Virus record (IMG/VR): IMGVR_UViG_3300027708_000012
Location: 124,001 to 188,000 of that record
Reading direction: 5' to 3' (one strand)
Origin: a virus
DNA: 64,000 bases
Part shown: in pieces, positions 46,671 through 54,603 of the stretch
How the letters are laid out: each line of letters opens with the position of its first letter
How positions within the stretch are numbered: position 1 is the first letter of the stretch
Translations under genes and position numbers: made by a program
The notes under the pieces: generated by a model
Told to the model about the DNA's origin: nothing
Database searches by the model: none
Seen by the model: only the letters and a program-made list of their open reading frames with translations

Positions 46671-46690
46671 TTGTCATTTGAGGCTGACAA
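46671..46690 (-). promoter_or_regulatory. Leader hairpin at the polymerase ribosome binding site
   Basis: On the minus strand a perfect 6-base stem (TTGTCA with TGACAA) encloses the 8-base loop GCCTCAAA. AGGAG of the polymerase gene begins directly after the stem. T4 and RB69 gp43 repress their own translation by binding an analogous hairpin with an 8-base loop. The same role is inferred here. Confidence 0.55.
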
Positions 46691-46738
46691 ATACCTTCAT
46701 GCAATTTATGGCTTGCTAACCTTTCTCTTTATTACTTA

Positions 46739-46996
46739 TTAGATACGTTTAGTAATATCTAAAATAGCTTCAATTTCTGCCCAATCTTCGTTATGAGCCG
46801 ACCAATCACCTTTGTGTGCAATCTTAATTGCACGATTAATAATGCTTGGTTTAATTTGCAATTCTTCTGCAACTGCTTTAACTGTTTCTTTTAAGCCTAC
46901 TGTTAAATCTTCAACTTCACGTAGTACTGTACTACCTTCGGAAATTAATCTTTCCAACTTTGCCTTTTCTTCTGGACCATATGAACGACCTGACAT
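46739..46996 (-). CDS. DsbA-like double-strand DNA-binding protein
   Basis: An 85-residue charged helical protein similar in size and layout to T4 DsbA (89 residues), a dsDNA-binding helper of late transcription. It carries EVEDLTVGLKETVKAVAEEL and IIKPSIINRAI-type segments followed by HKGDW. Identity is by general resemblance, so moderate. It follows a strong promoter and a good AGGAG site and lies upstream of the polymerase. Confidence 0.5.
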   Translation of the reverse strand: MSGRSYGPEEKAKLERLISEGSTVLREVEDLTVGLKETVKAVAEELQIKPSIINRAIKIAHKGDWSAHNEDWAEIEAILDITKRI

Positions 46997-47019
46997 GCTA
47001 TCTCCTAATGTATATGCCT

Positions 47020-47048
47020 ATTATATATTACTTATCTTATAAATGCAA
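47020..47048 (-). promoter_or_regulatory. Sigma70-like promoter of the DsbA-polymerase block
   Basis: TTGCAT at 47043-47048 and TATAAT at 47020-47025, 17 bases apart on the minus strand, directly upstream of the gene at 46996 and downstream of two hairpins. Confidence 0.65.
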
Positions 47049-47049
47049 G

Positions 47050-47067
47050 CTCTAAAAAATTTTAGAG
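47050..47067 (-). terminator. Hairpin, possible terminator
   Basis: A perfect AT-rich inverted repeat (CTCTAAAA, two bases, TTTTAGAG). It is the second of two hairpins between the end of the capsid-cargo cassette and the next promoter. Confidence 0.3.
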
Positions 47068-47072
47068 GTGAA

Positions 47073-47096
47073 AATGGCAGAAATTAATCTGCCATT
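47073..47096 (-). terminator. Terminator-like hairpin after the capsid-cargo cassette
   Basis: A 9-base perfect stem (AATGGCAGA with TCTGCCATT) and a 6-base loop, followed on the minus strand by TTTT. It lies just beyond the stop codon at 47101 and before the 47020 promoter, so it likely ends cassette transcripts. Confidence 0.55.
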
Positions 47097-47100
47097 ATAA

Positions 47101-49149
47101 TTAACCGCGAGCTATTTTCAACCAACGATCCAATTCGTCATTGTTTTCTTTTACTGGTTTGATATCTGCCAGGATCTCAGCTAGTTTGCTAGGATCTACA
47201 CCAGCAACTTGGAATGTACCAAACAATTGTTTCTTTTCTATAGGAACAACTTTTAATCCTGCGGCTGCGAGCGTATCAAAGAATGGTTTTTCCTGTCCTG
47301 ATGTAACCCATTTGTACGGGAATTCTTTTACGGCACCACCGCCACCAAACGGATCACCTTCACCTCCGCTAAGATCTCGATATTTGATAATACCGTCTTT
47401 AGGATCAATAAAGTTTCCACTGCCTTGTGGAGTAGTCATTTTTCTAACTTGCCCACGAGCCGATGCTATAGCGTCATCTTGTTTGAATTTATCGTAATCT
47501 GCGCGAGCTGTATTGCCTGACGGCATTGCGGCAATATTATTTGGCCTAGGTTTATTGGCATTCATTGCCAATGCACTAGCTGCACCGGATGCATGACCTC
47601 TATCAGTTGCTAATTGCAATGCACTTGCACCTTCGGCACGATCTAATACTTCTTGAGCATGACTTACAGCAGCGTCCCACTTTTGATCTTCGCCGTAATC
47701 GTGACCCATTATTTCACGAATTTGTGCAATTAATGCTTTTTGATCAGCTGTTAATTCTGGTTTTGTGTCTGGTTTTGTGTCTGGTTTTGTGTCTGGTGTC
47801 GGATCGTCATGCGGCATTGGTGCAATAACATTCGGCGCAACTGGATTATTCGGTGTTGGTTGCGGTTCTGGTTTATCACTTCCTGGCGTTAATGCCAACC
47901 CTGCTCCAGTACCTAACGCTGCTCCAGCTAGTGCTGTCTTTACTGGATTTCGACCAACAACTTGACCTGCTTTAAATGCAGAACTTGGCCCTTTATATTT
48001 TACATTTTTTGCAAGACCTACATTGGGTAACGGAGTTACATTAGGACTTGCGGCACCTTTAGTAAAGTTTTTAACACCCTTCCAAGCATCTTTACCTAAT
48101 TCAATTCCTTTACCAAGTAGTTCGCTTGCTGCACCTTCGTCTGCATGTTGTTCAGCTTCAATCATTGCCAAACGATCTCGTAAACTTGCAATATTTTCTG
48201 CTACAGTTTCAGATGTTACTCCGTATTTTTGCATAGCCGCCTGAGTCTTTGGACCCATTTTGCCATCTGCAGTAATTTGTGCGCCTTTAGCAATTAACTT
48301 TTGTTGTATAGCAAATACTTTAGGATCACCGCCAGGTGGCATTGTTGTACCAGCCGGAGCGGCTGCTACAGTTGCTGGTTGACCGGCAGGCGCAGTACCG
48401 TCAAATTCACCGTGCTTGTAATCGCGAGCTAGGTTAGCGGCATCTAATCCTAATGATGCGGCAGTACCAATACCTGGAACTAATGATGCTAAACCACTTG
48501 CGCCAGCCATACCAGCGCCAACCCAGTCACCTTTTTTAGCGCGGTTATATGCATCAGCGGCACCAAATGCTAAACCAACACCTGGAATAGCCTTGCCTAA
48601 CATTTTACCAACGCCTTTTGCAGCTCCGTAAGTCCCAGCGCCAACTGCTGCTTGCTGTGCTAGACTTGCTTCAGATTCTGTTTGATAACCAAAACTTTCC
48701 ATCAATGCATTGGCAATATCAAAAGAAACACCCTCTTTTAAGGTTTTTTCCAATTGATCCACTAGTGCATTTAATTTTGCAATATCTGCATCTTCTAAAG
48801 CATCGTTGCCTTTTGGCGGCTTGTTTGTGGTGCCTGTTGGTGTTGGAGCAATATTAGCTGTAGGTGCAGGCTGTGACGGACTATTACGTTGTGCATTCAT
48901 CTGATTGTAATATTGTTCGCGTCCGTATGACTGTCCAGGTACTATAGGCATTCCAGGTTGTGGACCACCTTGTTGTGTAGGAGTTTGATTTCCTCTGTTA
49001 GCTAGTAAAGCACCGCCGGCTGCACCTAATCCTAACATTGGTAAAAGATTTGCATTTGCTCTTGCGATCGATCCTTCAGGGTCTTGACGATAGAAATTCC
49101 CACCTTCGTCGATATTATCAATTTTGTTGAGTAAATCTCTAATGTTCAT
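47101..49149 (-). CDS. Putative capsid-internal protein with peptidoglycan-binding domain
   Basis: A 682-residue protein starting MNIRDLLNKIDNIDEGG, a leader shared with its neighbours, and an IDE-G cleavage-like site at residue 15. Residues 165-242 are Gly/Ala-rich and hydrophobic (KAIPGVGLAFG, SLVPGIGTAAS), like membrane-inserting toxin regions. Residues 275-310 match a peptidoglycan-binding repeat (VFAIQQKLIAKGAQI, DGKMGPKTQAAMQ). A DTKP tandem repeat lies near residue 455. Ejection or cell-wall passage with DNA is a reasonable guess. Confidence 0.55.
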   Translation of the reverse strand: MNIRDLLNKIDNIDEGGNFYRQDPEGSIARANANLLPMLGLGAAGGALLANRGNQTPTQQGGPQPGMPIVPGQSYGREQYYNQMNAQRNSPSQPAPTANIAPTPTGTTNKPPKGNDALEDADIAKLNALVDQLEKTLKEGVSFDIANALMESFGYQTESEASLAQQAAVGAGTYGAAKGVGKMLGKAIPGVGLAFGAADAYNRAKKGDWVGAGMAGASGLASLVPGIGTAASLGLDAANLARDYKHGEFDGTAPAGQPATVAAAPAGTTMPPGGDPKVFAIQQKLIAKGAQITADGKMGPKTQAAMQKYGVTSETVAENIASLRDRLAMIEAEQHADEGAASELLGKGIELGKDAWKGVKNFTKGAASPNVTPLPNVGLAKNVKYKGPSSAFKAGQVVGRNPVKTALAGAALGTGAGLALTPGSDKPEPQPTPNNPVAPNVIAPMPHDDPTPDTKPDTKPDTKPELTADQKALIAQIREIMGHDYGEDQKWDAAVSHAQEVLDRAEGASALQLATDRGHASGAASALAMNANKPRPNNIAAMPSGNTARADYDKFKQDDAIASARGQVRKMTTPQGSGNFIDPKDGIIKYRDLSGGEGDPFGGGGAVKEFPYKWVTSGQEKPFFDTLAAAGLKVVPIEKKQLFGTFQVAGVDPSKLAEILADIKPVKENNDELDRWLKIARG
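47756..47797. repeat. 12-base tandem repeat inside the 47101-49149 gene
   Basis: Three perfect copies of TCTGGTTTTGTG plus a partial fourth, coding for DTKP repeats in a Pro/Lys linker. It could vary in number between isolates. Confidence 0.8.
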
Positions 49150-49151
49150 TT

Positions 49152-50498
49152 TTATTCCTTTGGTACACAGTTAGGCACTGTGCGTCCGCCTTTTTTCTTA
49201 GTACCAACTGGATGATAACCTGTCCAGCATGGGTTTGAATTCTTTAATGTGCGCTTTTTAGCATTGGCTTCTTTGATAGGGTTTTGTTCGTGTTTCTTCA
49301 AATCGTTATCAAATTGTTTTACAGTGGCTTTGTTAATGCCTTTGAATCTCTTATCGCCTCGAGCATAGTTACCTTCGGCATCTGCTTTTTTAGCATCAGC
49401 ATAAGCAGCTTTTTTATACTTGCCTAACGTATCAGTACTTAATTCTTCAAGTGTACCCGGAGTGCCAGGACCTGGTTTGAATCCCATACTGTGTCCAGGA
49501 ATCTCATTTTCTTCAACATTTGAACTTAGTGCATGACCAGCTGGCCATTGAATTTTTGCCACATTTCTAAATTGATGTTGCCACTTCTGTGCATACTGCT
49601 CATCCGGAAATTGTAACATCCATTTTCTCTTATGATTTTTTATTCCTAATATCACCGGTAAGGTGATTAGATTTTTAGGTGCATCTTGTTCGAGTTTTTC
49701 TATATGAACCAGTTTCAACACATTACTATACAAATGAGCATAGTGATATGCTTCATTCCTAGATTTAAAATATTTTGTTTCTTCTTTGGGCGGTGTAGGT
49801 TTTCCAACAACGCTATTATTAATAGTTTGAAATGTAGCCGCCCATTGTAACGGAGTTACTCCATTGTTGCCTTTAATTTCTCTTTCTAAAGCACGAAGGG
49901 CACGATCAACATTAAGGTCGTTACCATAATAATCTAACATGGCTTGAAAATGTTTAGAATCAAATTTTTCAGGATTGTAGTTATCAAAATCAGTTGGAAA
50001 ATCTCCGTTGTCTACAGGATTCCATGTTTTATTCTCTTTAAACTTTATAGCATGTGTCTTAGGAGAATTCTTATAAACTTTGTGTTCATTGTCTATAGAT
50101 TTTAATGCCTGCTGTTTAGCAATACGTTCAGCTTTTTCTTCTTGTTTAGATTCTTTCATCAATACACGTTCAGCAATAGTGCTGGCATATTGATTAATTA
50201 ATTGACGTTTTTGTGCTTTGTGTTCAGCAATCTCGTCTTCTACTTTGTGAAAATATTTTCCAATAGTAGTTTCTCGACCAACTGGTTTATTAGCTAATTG
50301 TGTTTTTTCTTTAGGCTGTTGATAGTGTTGCATTGCCATTTGAACGGGCAACGATACTTTATGAGGTGTAGCTTCTTGCAATAGTTGAACATTTGCGTTT
50401 TTATCAATAATAGATAAAAACTTAGCCATGCTATCAACACCTACTACAGGCTTTGTAGCAACACCATCCATCGCCTGTAGTATGCGTTTCATGTCCAT
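49152..50498 (-). CDS. Putative capsid-internal protein
   Basis: A 448-residue protein starting MDMKRILQAMDG, with LLQEATPHKV near residue 39-48 as a possible L-x-E cleavage site. The C-terminal third carries LSTDTLGKYKKAAYADAKK and ends with CWTGYHPVGTKKKGG and NCVPKE, elements I have seen in internal-type proteins of T4-like phages. Highly basic; DNA-binding in the head is plausible. Starts next to its neighbours in the cassette. Confidence 0.5.
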   Translation of the reverse strand: MDMKRILQAMDGVATKPVVGVDSMAKFLSIIDKNANVQLLQEATPHKVSLPVQMAMQHYQQPKEKTQLANKPVGRETTIGKYFHKVEDEIAEHKAQKRQLINQYASTIAERVLMKESKQEEKAERIAKQQALKSIDNEHKVYKNSPKTHAIKFKENKTWNPVDNGDFPTDFDNYNPEKFDSKHFQAMLDYYGNDLNVDRALRALEREIKGNNGVTPLQWAATFQTINNSVVGKPTPPKEETKYFKSRNEAYHYAHLYSNVLKLVHIEKLEQDAPKNLITLPVILGIKNHKRKWMLQFPDEQYAQKWQHQFRNVAKIQWPAGHALSSNVEENEIPGHSMGFKPGPGTPGTLEELSTDTLGKYKKAAYADAKKADAEGNYARGDKRFKGINKATVKQFDNDLKKHEQNPIKEANAKKRTLKNSNPCWTGYHPVGTKKKGGRTVPNCVPKE

Positions 50499-50502
50499 CG
50501 GA

Positions 50503-52122
50503 TTACCCCAATAGACGTTTTGTCAATGCACGGATTTGATCAACCTCACGGTTTTCAACAAGTGCTGGCTTTTCAGTACGATTTAAACGACCTGTTAGTT
50601 CTTGCATACGTGTAAAATCTGTAGACTCTTTTACAGTCTCTTTCTTTTTGTCACCGACAGCTTTCTTCATCGGTTCTTTCTTATCACCGTCTTTGTCCAT
50701 ATCTAAAAAGTCAGGCTTAACAGCTTTTGATTTTTCAGCAATGTAAGCTGTAGTTTCTTTGATGTTCTTCCACATAGCAGCTGCAGCAATCTTCTTACCC
50801 TTCTCACCGCCACCAGCTGACTTAGCTACTTTGTCAAAGCTCTTGCCTGGCTTGCCAATGTCTCCACCTGCCTTGGCTTTTTTAACTACAGCTGATTTCT
50901 TAGCCTTGCTTAGACCTGCACTTGGCTTGGCACTTTCTTTAACTGGCTTGCAAGTACATTCTCGCATAGTCATTTCGCATTCTTTACACATCTTAGAAGC
51001 TTCTTTCAAGTTGCCTGCTTTCTTAGCGGCACGAATTTTGCTACCTAAGTATTCGTCTTTACCAGACTCAACTTTACCGTCTTTATCGTAGTCTTTTTTA
51101 GCCATTTTACTTTTAGCTTCGTCTACTTTATCGCGATTGTCAAACTTTTCGTTGTCTTTCATTCCCCAAGTCTTAGCACTCTTAGGAGATTGTTTTAGTG
51201 CAGGAGCGCGGTCTTTCTTTTCTGCAGCACTTTGTGCCTTAGCGTGACTCTTAGTACCTTTACCTGATTTGGCGTTTGAAGCAATTTCATCGCCTTCGTC
51301 TTTATAGCTAGTATTTTTATGAGTAACACCTGTACTAGTTTTAGTTGCTACACCGGTGCGAGTCTTAAATGTATCACCAGTCTTAGATTTGTTGTCAAAT
51401 CCTTCTTTAGTAGTGCTAATTGGATCTTTCTGACCTGCTGGAGCCGGCATCATAGAGCCTAACTTTTTAGCTTCTTCTGCATCTTTAGCGCCTGATGGAT
51501 TTGGTACTACTGTTAAGTTTTCATCAACTTCTTCATCGTCTGGAATACCATTATGATTTCTGTCTAAACGCTTACTAGCAGCATGGAATGCTTTAGTTTG
51601 TTTATTATATTTTTCAACTTTAGATTTAACATGATCTGGAATTGGTTTTGGTGCTTCGTAAACCATGCCAGTACCGCCACATTCTGTACAAGCACGTTCA
51701 CCGCCACTTAATACACCTTCGTCAACTTTTTTGTCTTTAAGTTTTTCAGCTTGGGTTTTCTTAAGATTCTTAACTTTATCTTTTGCCTCTGATAGCATTT
51801 CTTTTAATCTCATTTTTTGTCCCTCGCTTAATGTGTCGCTATTATCTAAATGATGCCCGTACTCACTAAACTTCATTTCGTATTCTAGATAGTGATAAAC
51901 CGATGCAATATAGTCAGCAGCTTTAGTAATCTTTGCTTGTACCCATGCTTCCAACTGATCTTCATCGTTCATTTGTTGGTATAGCTTGTGTGAATAATTG
52001 GCTAGTTTGAATAAATCAGCTTTGGCCATAGCGCCTTCACGGTCTGTGTCGCCGTGTGTACCGATTACTTCACCTTCTGGTTGTTGGTCCATTTCTGGTT
52101 CCATGTTGTCTAATCCTGGCAT
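50503..52122 (-). CDS. Putative capsid-internal protein with EF-hand-like loops
   Basis: A 539-residue Lys/Asp-rich protein. Residues 33-85 (YSHKLYQQM, WVQAKITKAADYIASVYHY) match an N-terminal segment common in T4-like phage proteins. Three calcium-loop-like stretches occur: DRNHNGIPDDEE at 187-198, DYDKDGKVESGK at 344-355 and DMDKDGDKKEPM at 474-485. There are two Cys clusters (CTECGG near 145-150; CKECEMTMRECTC near 379-391). The leader of neighbours is missing. Likely head or scaffold related. Confidence 0.5.
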   Translation of the reverse strand: MPGLDNMEPEMDQQPEGEVIGTHGDTDREGAMAKADLFKLANYSHKLYQQMNDEDQLEAWVQAKITKAADYIASVYHYLEYEMKFSEYGHHLDNSDTLSEGQKMRLKEMLSEAKDKVKNLKKTQAEKLKDKKVDEGVLSGGERACTECGGTGMVYEAPKPIPDHVKSKVEKYNKQTKAFHAASKRLDRNHNGIPDDEEVDENLTVVPNPSGAKDAEEAKKLGSMMPAPAGQKDPISTTKEGFDNKSKTGDTFKTRTGVATKTSTGVTHKNTSYKDEGDEIASNAKSGKGTKSHAKAQSAAEKKDRAPALKQSPKSAKTWGMKDNEKFDNRDKVDEAKSKMAKKDYDKDGKVESGKDEYLGSKIRAAKKAGNLKEASKMCKECEMTMRECTCKPVKESAKPSAGLSKAKKSAVVKKAKAGGDIGKPGKSFDKVAKSAGGGEKGKKIAAAAMWKNIKETTAYIAEKSKAVKPDFLDMDKDGDKKEPMKKAVGDKKKETVKESTDFTRMQELTGRLNRTEKPALVENREVDQIRALTKRLLG

Positions 52123-52148
52123 GAGTATACTCCGTTATCTTTATATAT

Positions 52149-52688
52149 TTAGTGTCTTTTGATGACTTTAGGACCACCGAACAGGCTAGTACTTTTAATA
52201 TCTAATCCGTTTTTAGCAGTACCGTTTTTATTTTTAGGTTGTACTACTTTGGGTTGTGGAGGTGCTTTTGTACCACTTTTGCCTGGCGACCCTGTGTAAC
52301 TCTTTTTACCACGGGCTTTTCCTGGGCTAATATGTGGAGCATCTACAGTACCAATATTTGCGGCACTAGTAGCACCTGCACTTGCTGTTTCTTCTAAAGA
52401 TCTAGCTACGTGAACTTGCTTACCATTAGCTGCTAGCTTTCTAGCAACATTTTCTGCATGACTTTTTGAACCAAATGTTTTCCATTTGCGTCCGTTAATG
52501 TGAACATCGTGCGGAACATCTGTTTGATAATGGTGTTGCTGACGATGCTTACGAGGATCTCCAGCACCAATTCTGTCGTGTGCTGCACTATAATCCCAGC
52601 TATCGGGACCTTCGTCGTTACCCGGAGATAGACTCATACCGCTATCATCGTATCCGTGTCTGCCTTCTAAAAGTTCTTTAATTTTCAT
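52149..52688 (-). CDS. Putative capsid-internal protein with leader
   Basis: A 179-residue protein starting MKIKELLEGRHG, with LLE-G (residues 6-9) as a cleavage-like site. The rest is Lys/Gly/His-rich, with WKTFGSKSHAENVARKLA in the middle, reminiscent of a DNA-binding or packaged protein. It begins one base before the next cassette gene ends. Confidence 0.5.
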   Translation of the reverse strand: MKIKELLEGRHGYDDSGMSLSPGNDEGPDSWDYSAAHDRIGAGDPRKHRQQHHYQTDVPHDVHINGRKWKTFGSKSHAENVARKLAANGKQVHVARSLEETASAGATSAANIGTVDAPHISPGKARGKKSYTGSPGKSGTKAPPQPKVVQPKNKNGTAKNGLDIKSTSLFGGPKVIKRH

Positions 52689-52689
52689 T

Positions 52690-52902
52690 TTATTTTCCTA
52701 CAGGCTTTTCGCCAGTCATATAGGGCAAACTAAACCATAACTGAAACCACTCGGGTGTTCCTGGTTTAATATTGTTCTCACGCATTAATTTGGCCTTTTC
52801 AGTTCCAGTAATGCTTATATTCATTCCGCCTAGCTCGTAAGGTTGCAGGCCTTTAAATTCATTAACGCCAGCTAACTTTTTAAGACGAGCAATTTCATCC
52901 AT
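52690..52902 (-). CDS. Small capsid-internal-type protein
   Basis: A 70-residue protein starting MDEIARLKKLAGVNEF, a short helical leader with a VNE site that recurs in T4-like phages. The rest is short and Pro/Trp-containing (PEWFQLWFSLPY). It abuts the Dps-like gene (one base overlap). Confidence 0.5.
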   Translation of the reverse strand: MDEIARLKKLAGVNEFKGLQPYELGGMNISITGTEKAKLMRENNIKPGTPEWFQLWFSLPYMTGEKPVGK

Positions 52903-53339
52903 TATTTTAAACTTGCTCTCAGCATCCAGCTATGTTTTTTGTGTGCATCTTGTCTATCAGCTAGAAAATTACTTAGTCCGTGATCACCGTGCTCTTCTGC
53001 CATGGTGAAAGTAATACGAAATATATTAGCCATGCGCTCGCTATCTTCTAATAATTCGCTTAACATTCCGTGAAAATCTGGTACAGCGTTTTCGTCTTCT
53101 ACTTTAGTAAGCATACTAAATTTAGCTAAACTTGCTGGAGTGTATACTTGTAACGCACGTAACTGTTCGGCAAACGTATCGATGCTACCATATACTTCGT
53201 CATAGATACGTTCAAATAGAATATGTAACTGATAAAATAGCGGACCTTCTGCGTTCCAGTGAAAATTTTGTGCCTTTAGTGCAAATGCATATTCACTAGC
53301 AAATGCAGTTTTAAGTGCTAAATGATATTTCTCGTCCAT
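52902..53339 (-). CDS. Dps/ferritin-like protein
   Basis: A 145-residue protein with the Dps ferroxidase-type segment AQNFHWNAEGPLFYQLH and FERIYDEVYGSIDTFAEQLR, giving the His and Asp/Glu ligands of the iron site. Dps proteins shield DNA from iron-driven oxidation. Unlike neighbours it has no leader, so it may act in the cell or be carried otherwise. It follows the next gene by one base. Confidence 0.8.
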   Translation of the reverse strand: MDEKYHLALKTAFASEYAFALKAQNFHWNAEGPLFYQLHILFERIYDEVYGSIDTFAEQLRALQVYTPASLAKFSMLTKVEDENAVPDFHGMLSELLEDSERMANIFRITFTMAEEHGDHGLSNFLADRQDAHKKHSWMLRASLK

Positions 53340-53340
53340 T

Positions 53341-54603
53341 TTAAATTCCGTACTTGTTCTTTTTTGGTTTAGCTACAATGCTTTTAGTGTTAGCACCTGT
53401 GGGCTCCACGCTCTTACCAAAAGAGCTAACATGTTTGCCATCTGTTGGAATAGTTTTCATAGCCGAACGAACCATGTTATCTTCCGCTTGTGTCATTGGA
53501 TGTATTGTGTTGTACTTTTCAAACCAAGTATCAACATTAACGCCGTCAATTTTTCCAGTACTAACGCCGTCTGCCATAGCCATAGCCATCATTAACCTAT
53601 TCATGTGGTATACACGATCGTATCCGCCTACATCGCGAGCACGGGTGACACCTTTGCCCACAGCATCGTGATCTGGGTGTAGCTTAGTAGTGCCTTCTTT
53701 GATAAATTCGTTAGCTTTCATTTCTCTTAATAGTTTATTAGCATATTTAATCAAATTTTCGTCGGATCGTCTATATACTTGTTGTGCTTTTTTATTGCCC
53801 AAGTCTCTTTCTATTTTCTCTGGATCCTTGGCTTTTTCTTTTTCAAAGTACTTACGCATTTCTTCAGAACTAACAGTTTTCTTTTTAACAGGGTTATCAG
53901 TCTTTGCTAAGAATCCCATTAAACTTTCGTCGGCTACCTTTTCTTTCTTAGGCTTTTTAGGTGCTTTTCCAAATGCAGGGTCGGCCATACGTTGTTCTGC
54001 TTTATGCATTAAATCTAATACTTCGTCATCGCTTAGTTCAGGACTCATTGCATCTCGCCACGCTTGAAACTTTTGTTCCTCAGTAGCATTTGGATCTTGT
54101 AATATGGCTCGCATAGGTGTAGCACGTGGACCTTCCTCATCACGACTAGGATCATTTGTTTCTTGACGAGCAATAACATTCAAACTGTTAAAATTAAATG
54201 GAACATTTCCAGCTTTGTCAGGTTTACCGTTATAGTTTTTAACATAACTTAGCGCATTAACTTGATCAGCACCGACAACAACGGTAACGTCAGTATAGCC
54301 ATGCTTACTTAACTGAGATAGTACACGAGTTAAATCAGGCATTTCGTCAGTTGCGGTATGGAAAATATGTCCGTGCTTGGGAAACACTTTCTTATAGATA
54401 TGTAATTTTTCGTCTGGAGTGATTGGATCGTCTTTACCTACTGTACGACTAACAACAAAGTATGGATCTGCTCCGTGGTCTTTAGCTTGGGTAATAACAC
54501 TACTGGCTAGATACATGTGACCTTTGTGGCCCATACCACGACCCCAGCCAACTACAGCGGCTTTGCCTTCTCCTGTACGATTAAGAAATTCACGTAATAA
54601 CAT
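53341..54603 (-). CDS. HxGH-type nucleotidyltransferase with C-terminal domain, likely capsid cargo
   Basis: A 420-residue protein starting MLLREFLNRTGEG. G24-H-K-G-H29 (HxGH) and VVVGADQVNAL match the cytidylyltransferase/NMN adenylyltransferase fold. A charged linker (about 215-295) leads to NEFIKEG, a cleavage-like site at 301-304, followed by a TTKLHPDHDAVGKG domain known from T4-like phage unknowns. It may adenylylate NMN (NAD synthesis) or another substrate. Overlaps the upstream gene by one base. Confidence 0.6.
   Translation of the reverse strand: MLLREFLNRTGEGKAAVVGWGRGMGHKGHMYLASSVITQAKDHGADPYFVVSRTVGKDDPITPDEKLHIYKKVFPKHGHIFHTATDEMPDLTRVLSQLSKHGYTDVTVVVGADQVNALSYVKNYNGKPDKAGNVPFNFNSLNVIARQETNDPSRDEEGPRATPMRAILQDPNATEEQKFQAWRDAMSPELSDDEVLDLMHKAEQRMADPAFGKAPKKPKKEKVADESLMGFLAKTDNPVKKKTVSSEEMRKYFEKEKAKDPEKIERDLGNKKAQQVYRRSDENLIKYANKLLREMKANEFIKEGTTKLHPDHDAVGKGVTRARDVGGYDRVYHMNRLMMAMAMADGVSTGKIDGVNVDTWFEKYNTIHPMTQAEDNMVRSAMKTIPTDGKHVSSFGKSVEPTGANTKSIVAKPKKNKYGI

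Noticed and set aside
47756-47797. Short direct repeats as a possible CRISPR array
   Set aside because: Units are 12 bases without spacers and code for DTKP; they are a protein repeat.
52145-52152. CTAAATAT box before the gene at 52122
   Set aside because: Two mismatches to the late consensus; not strong enough to list.
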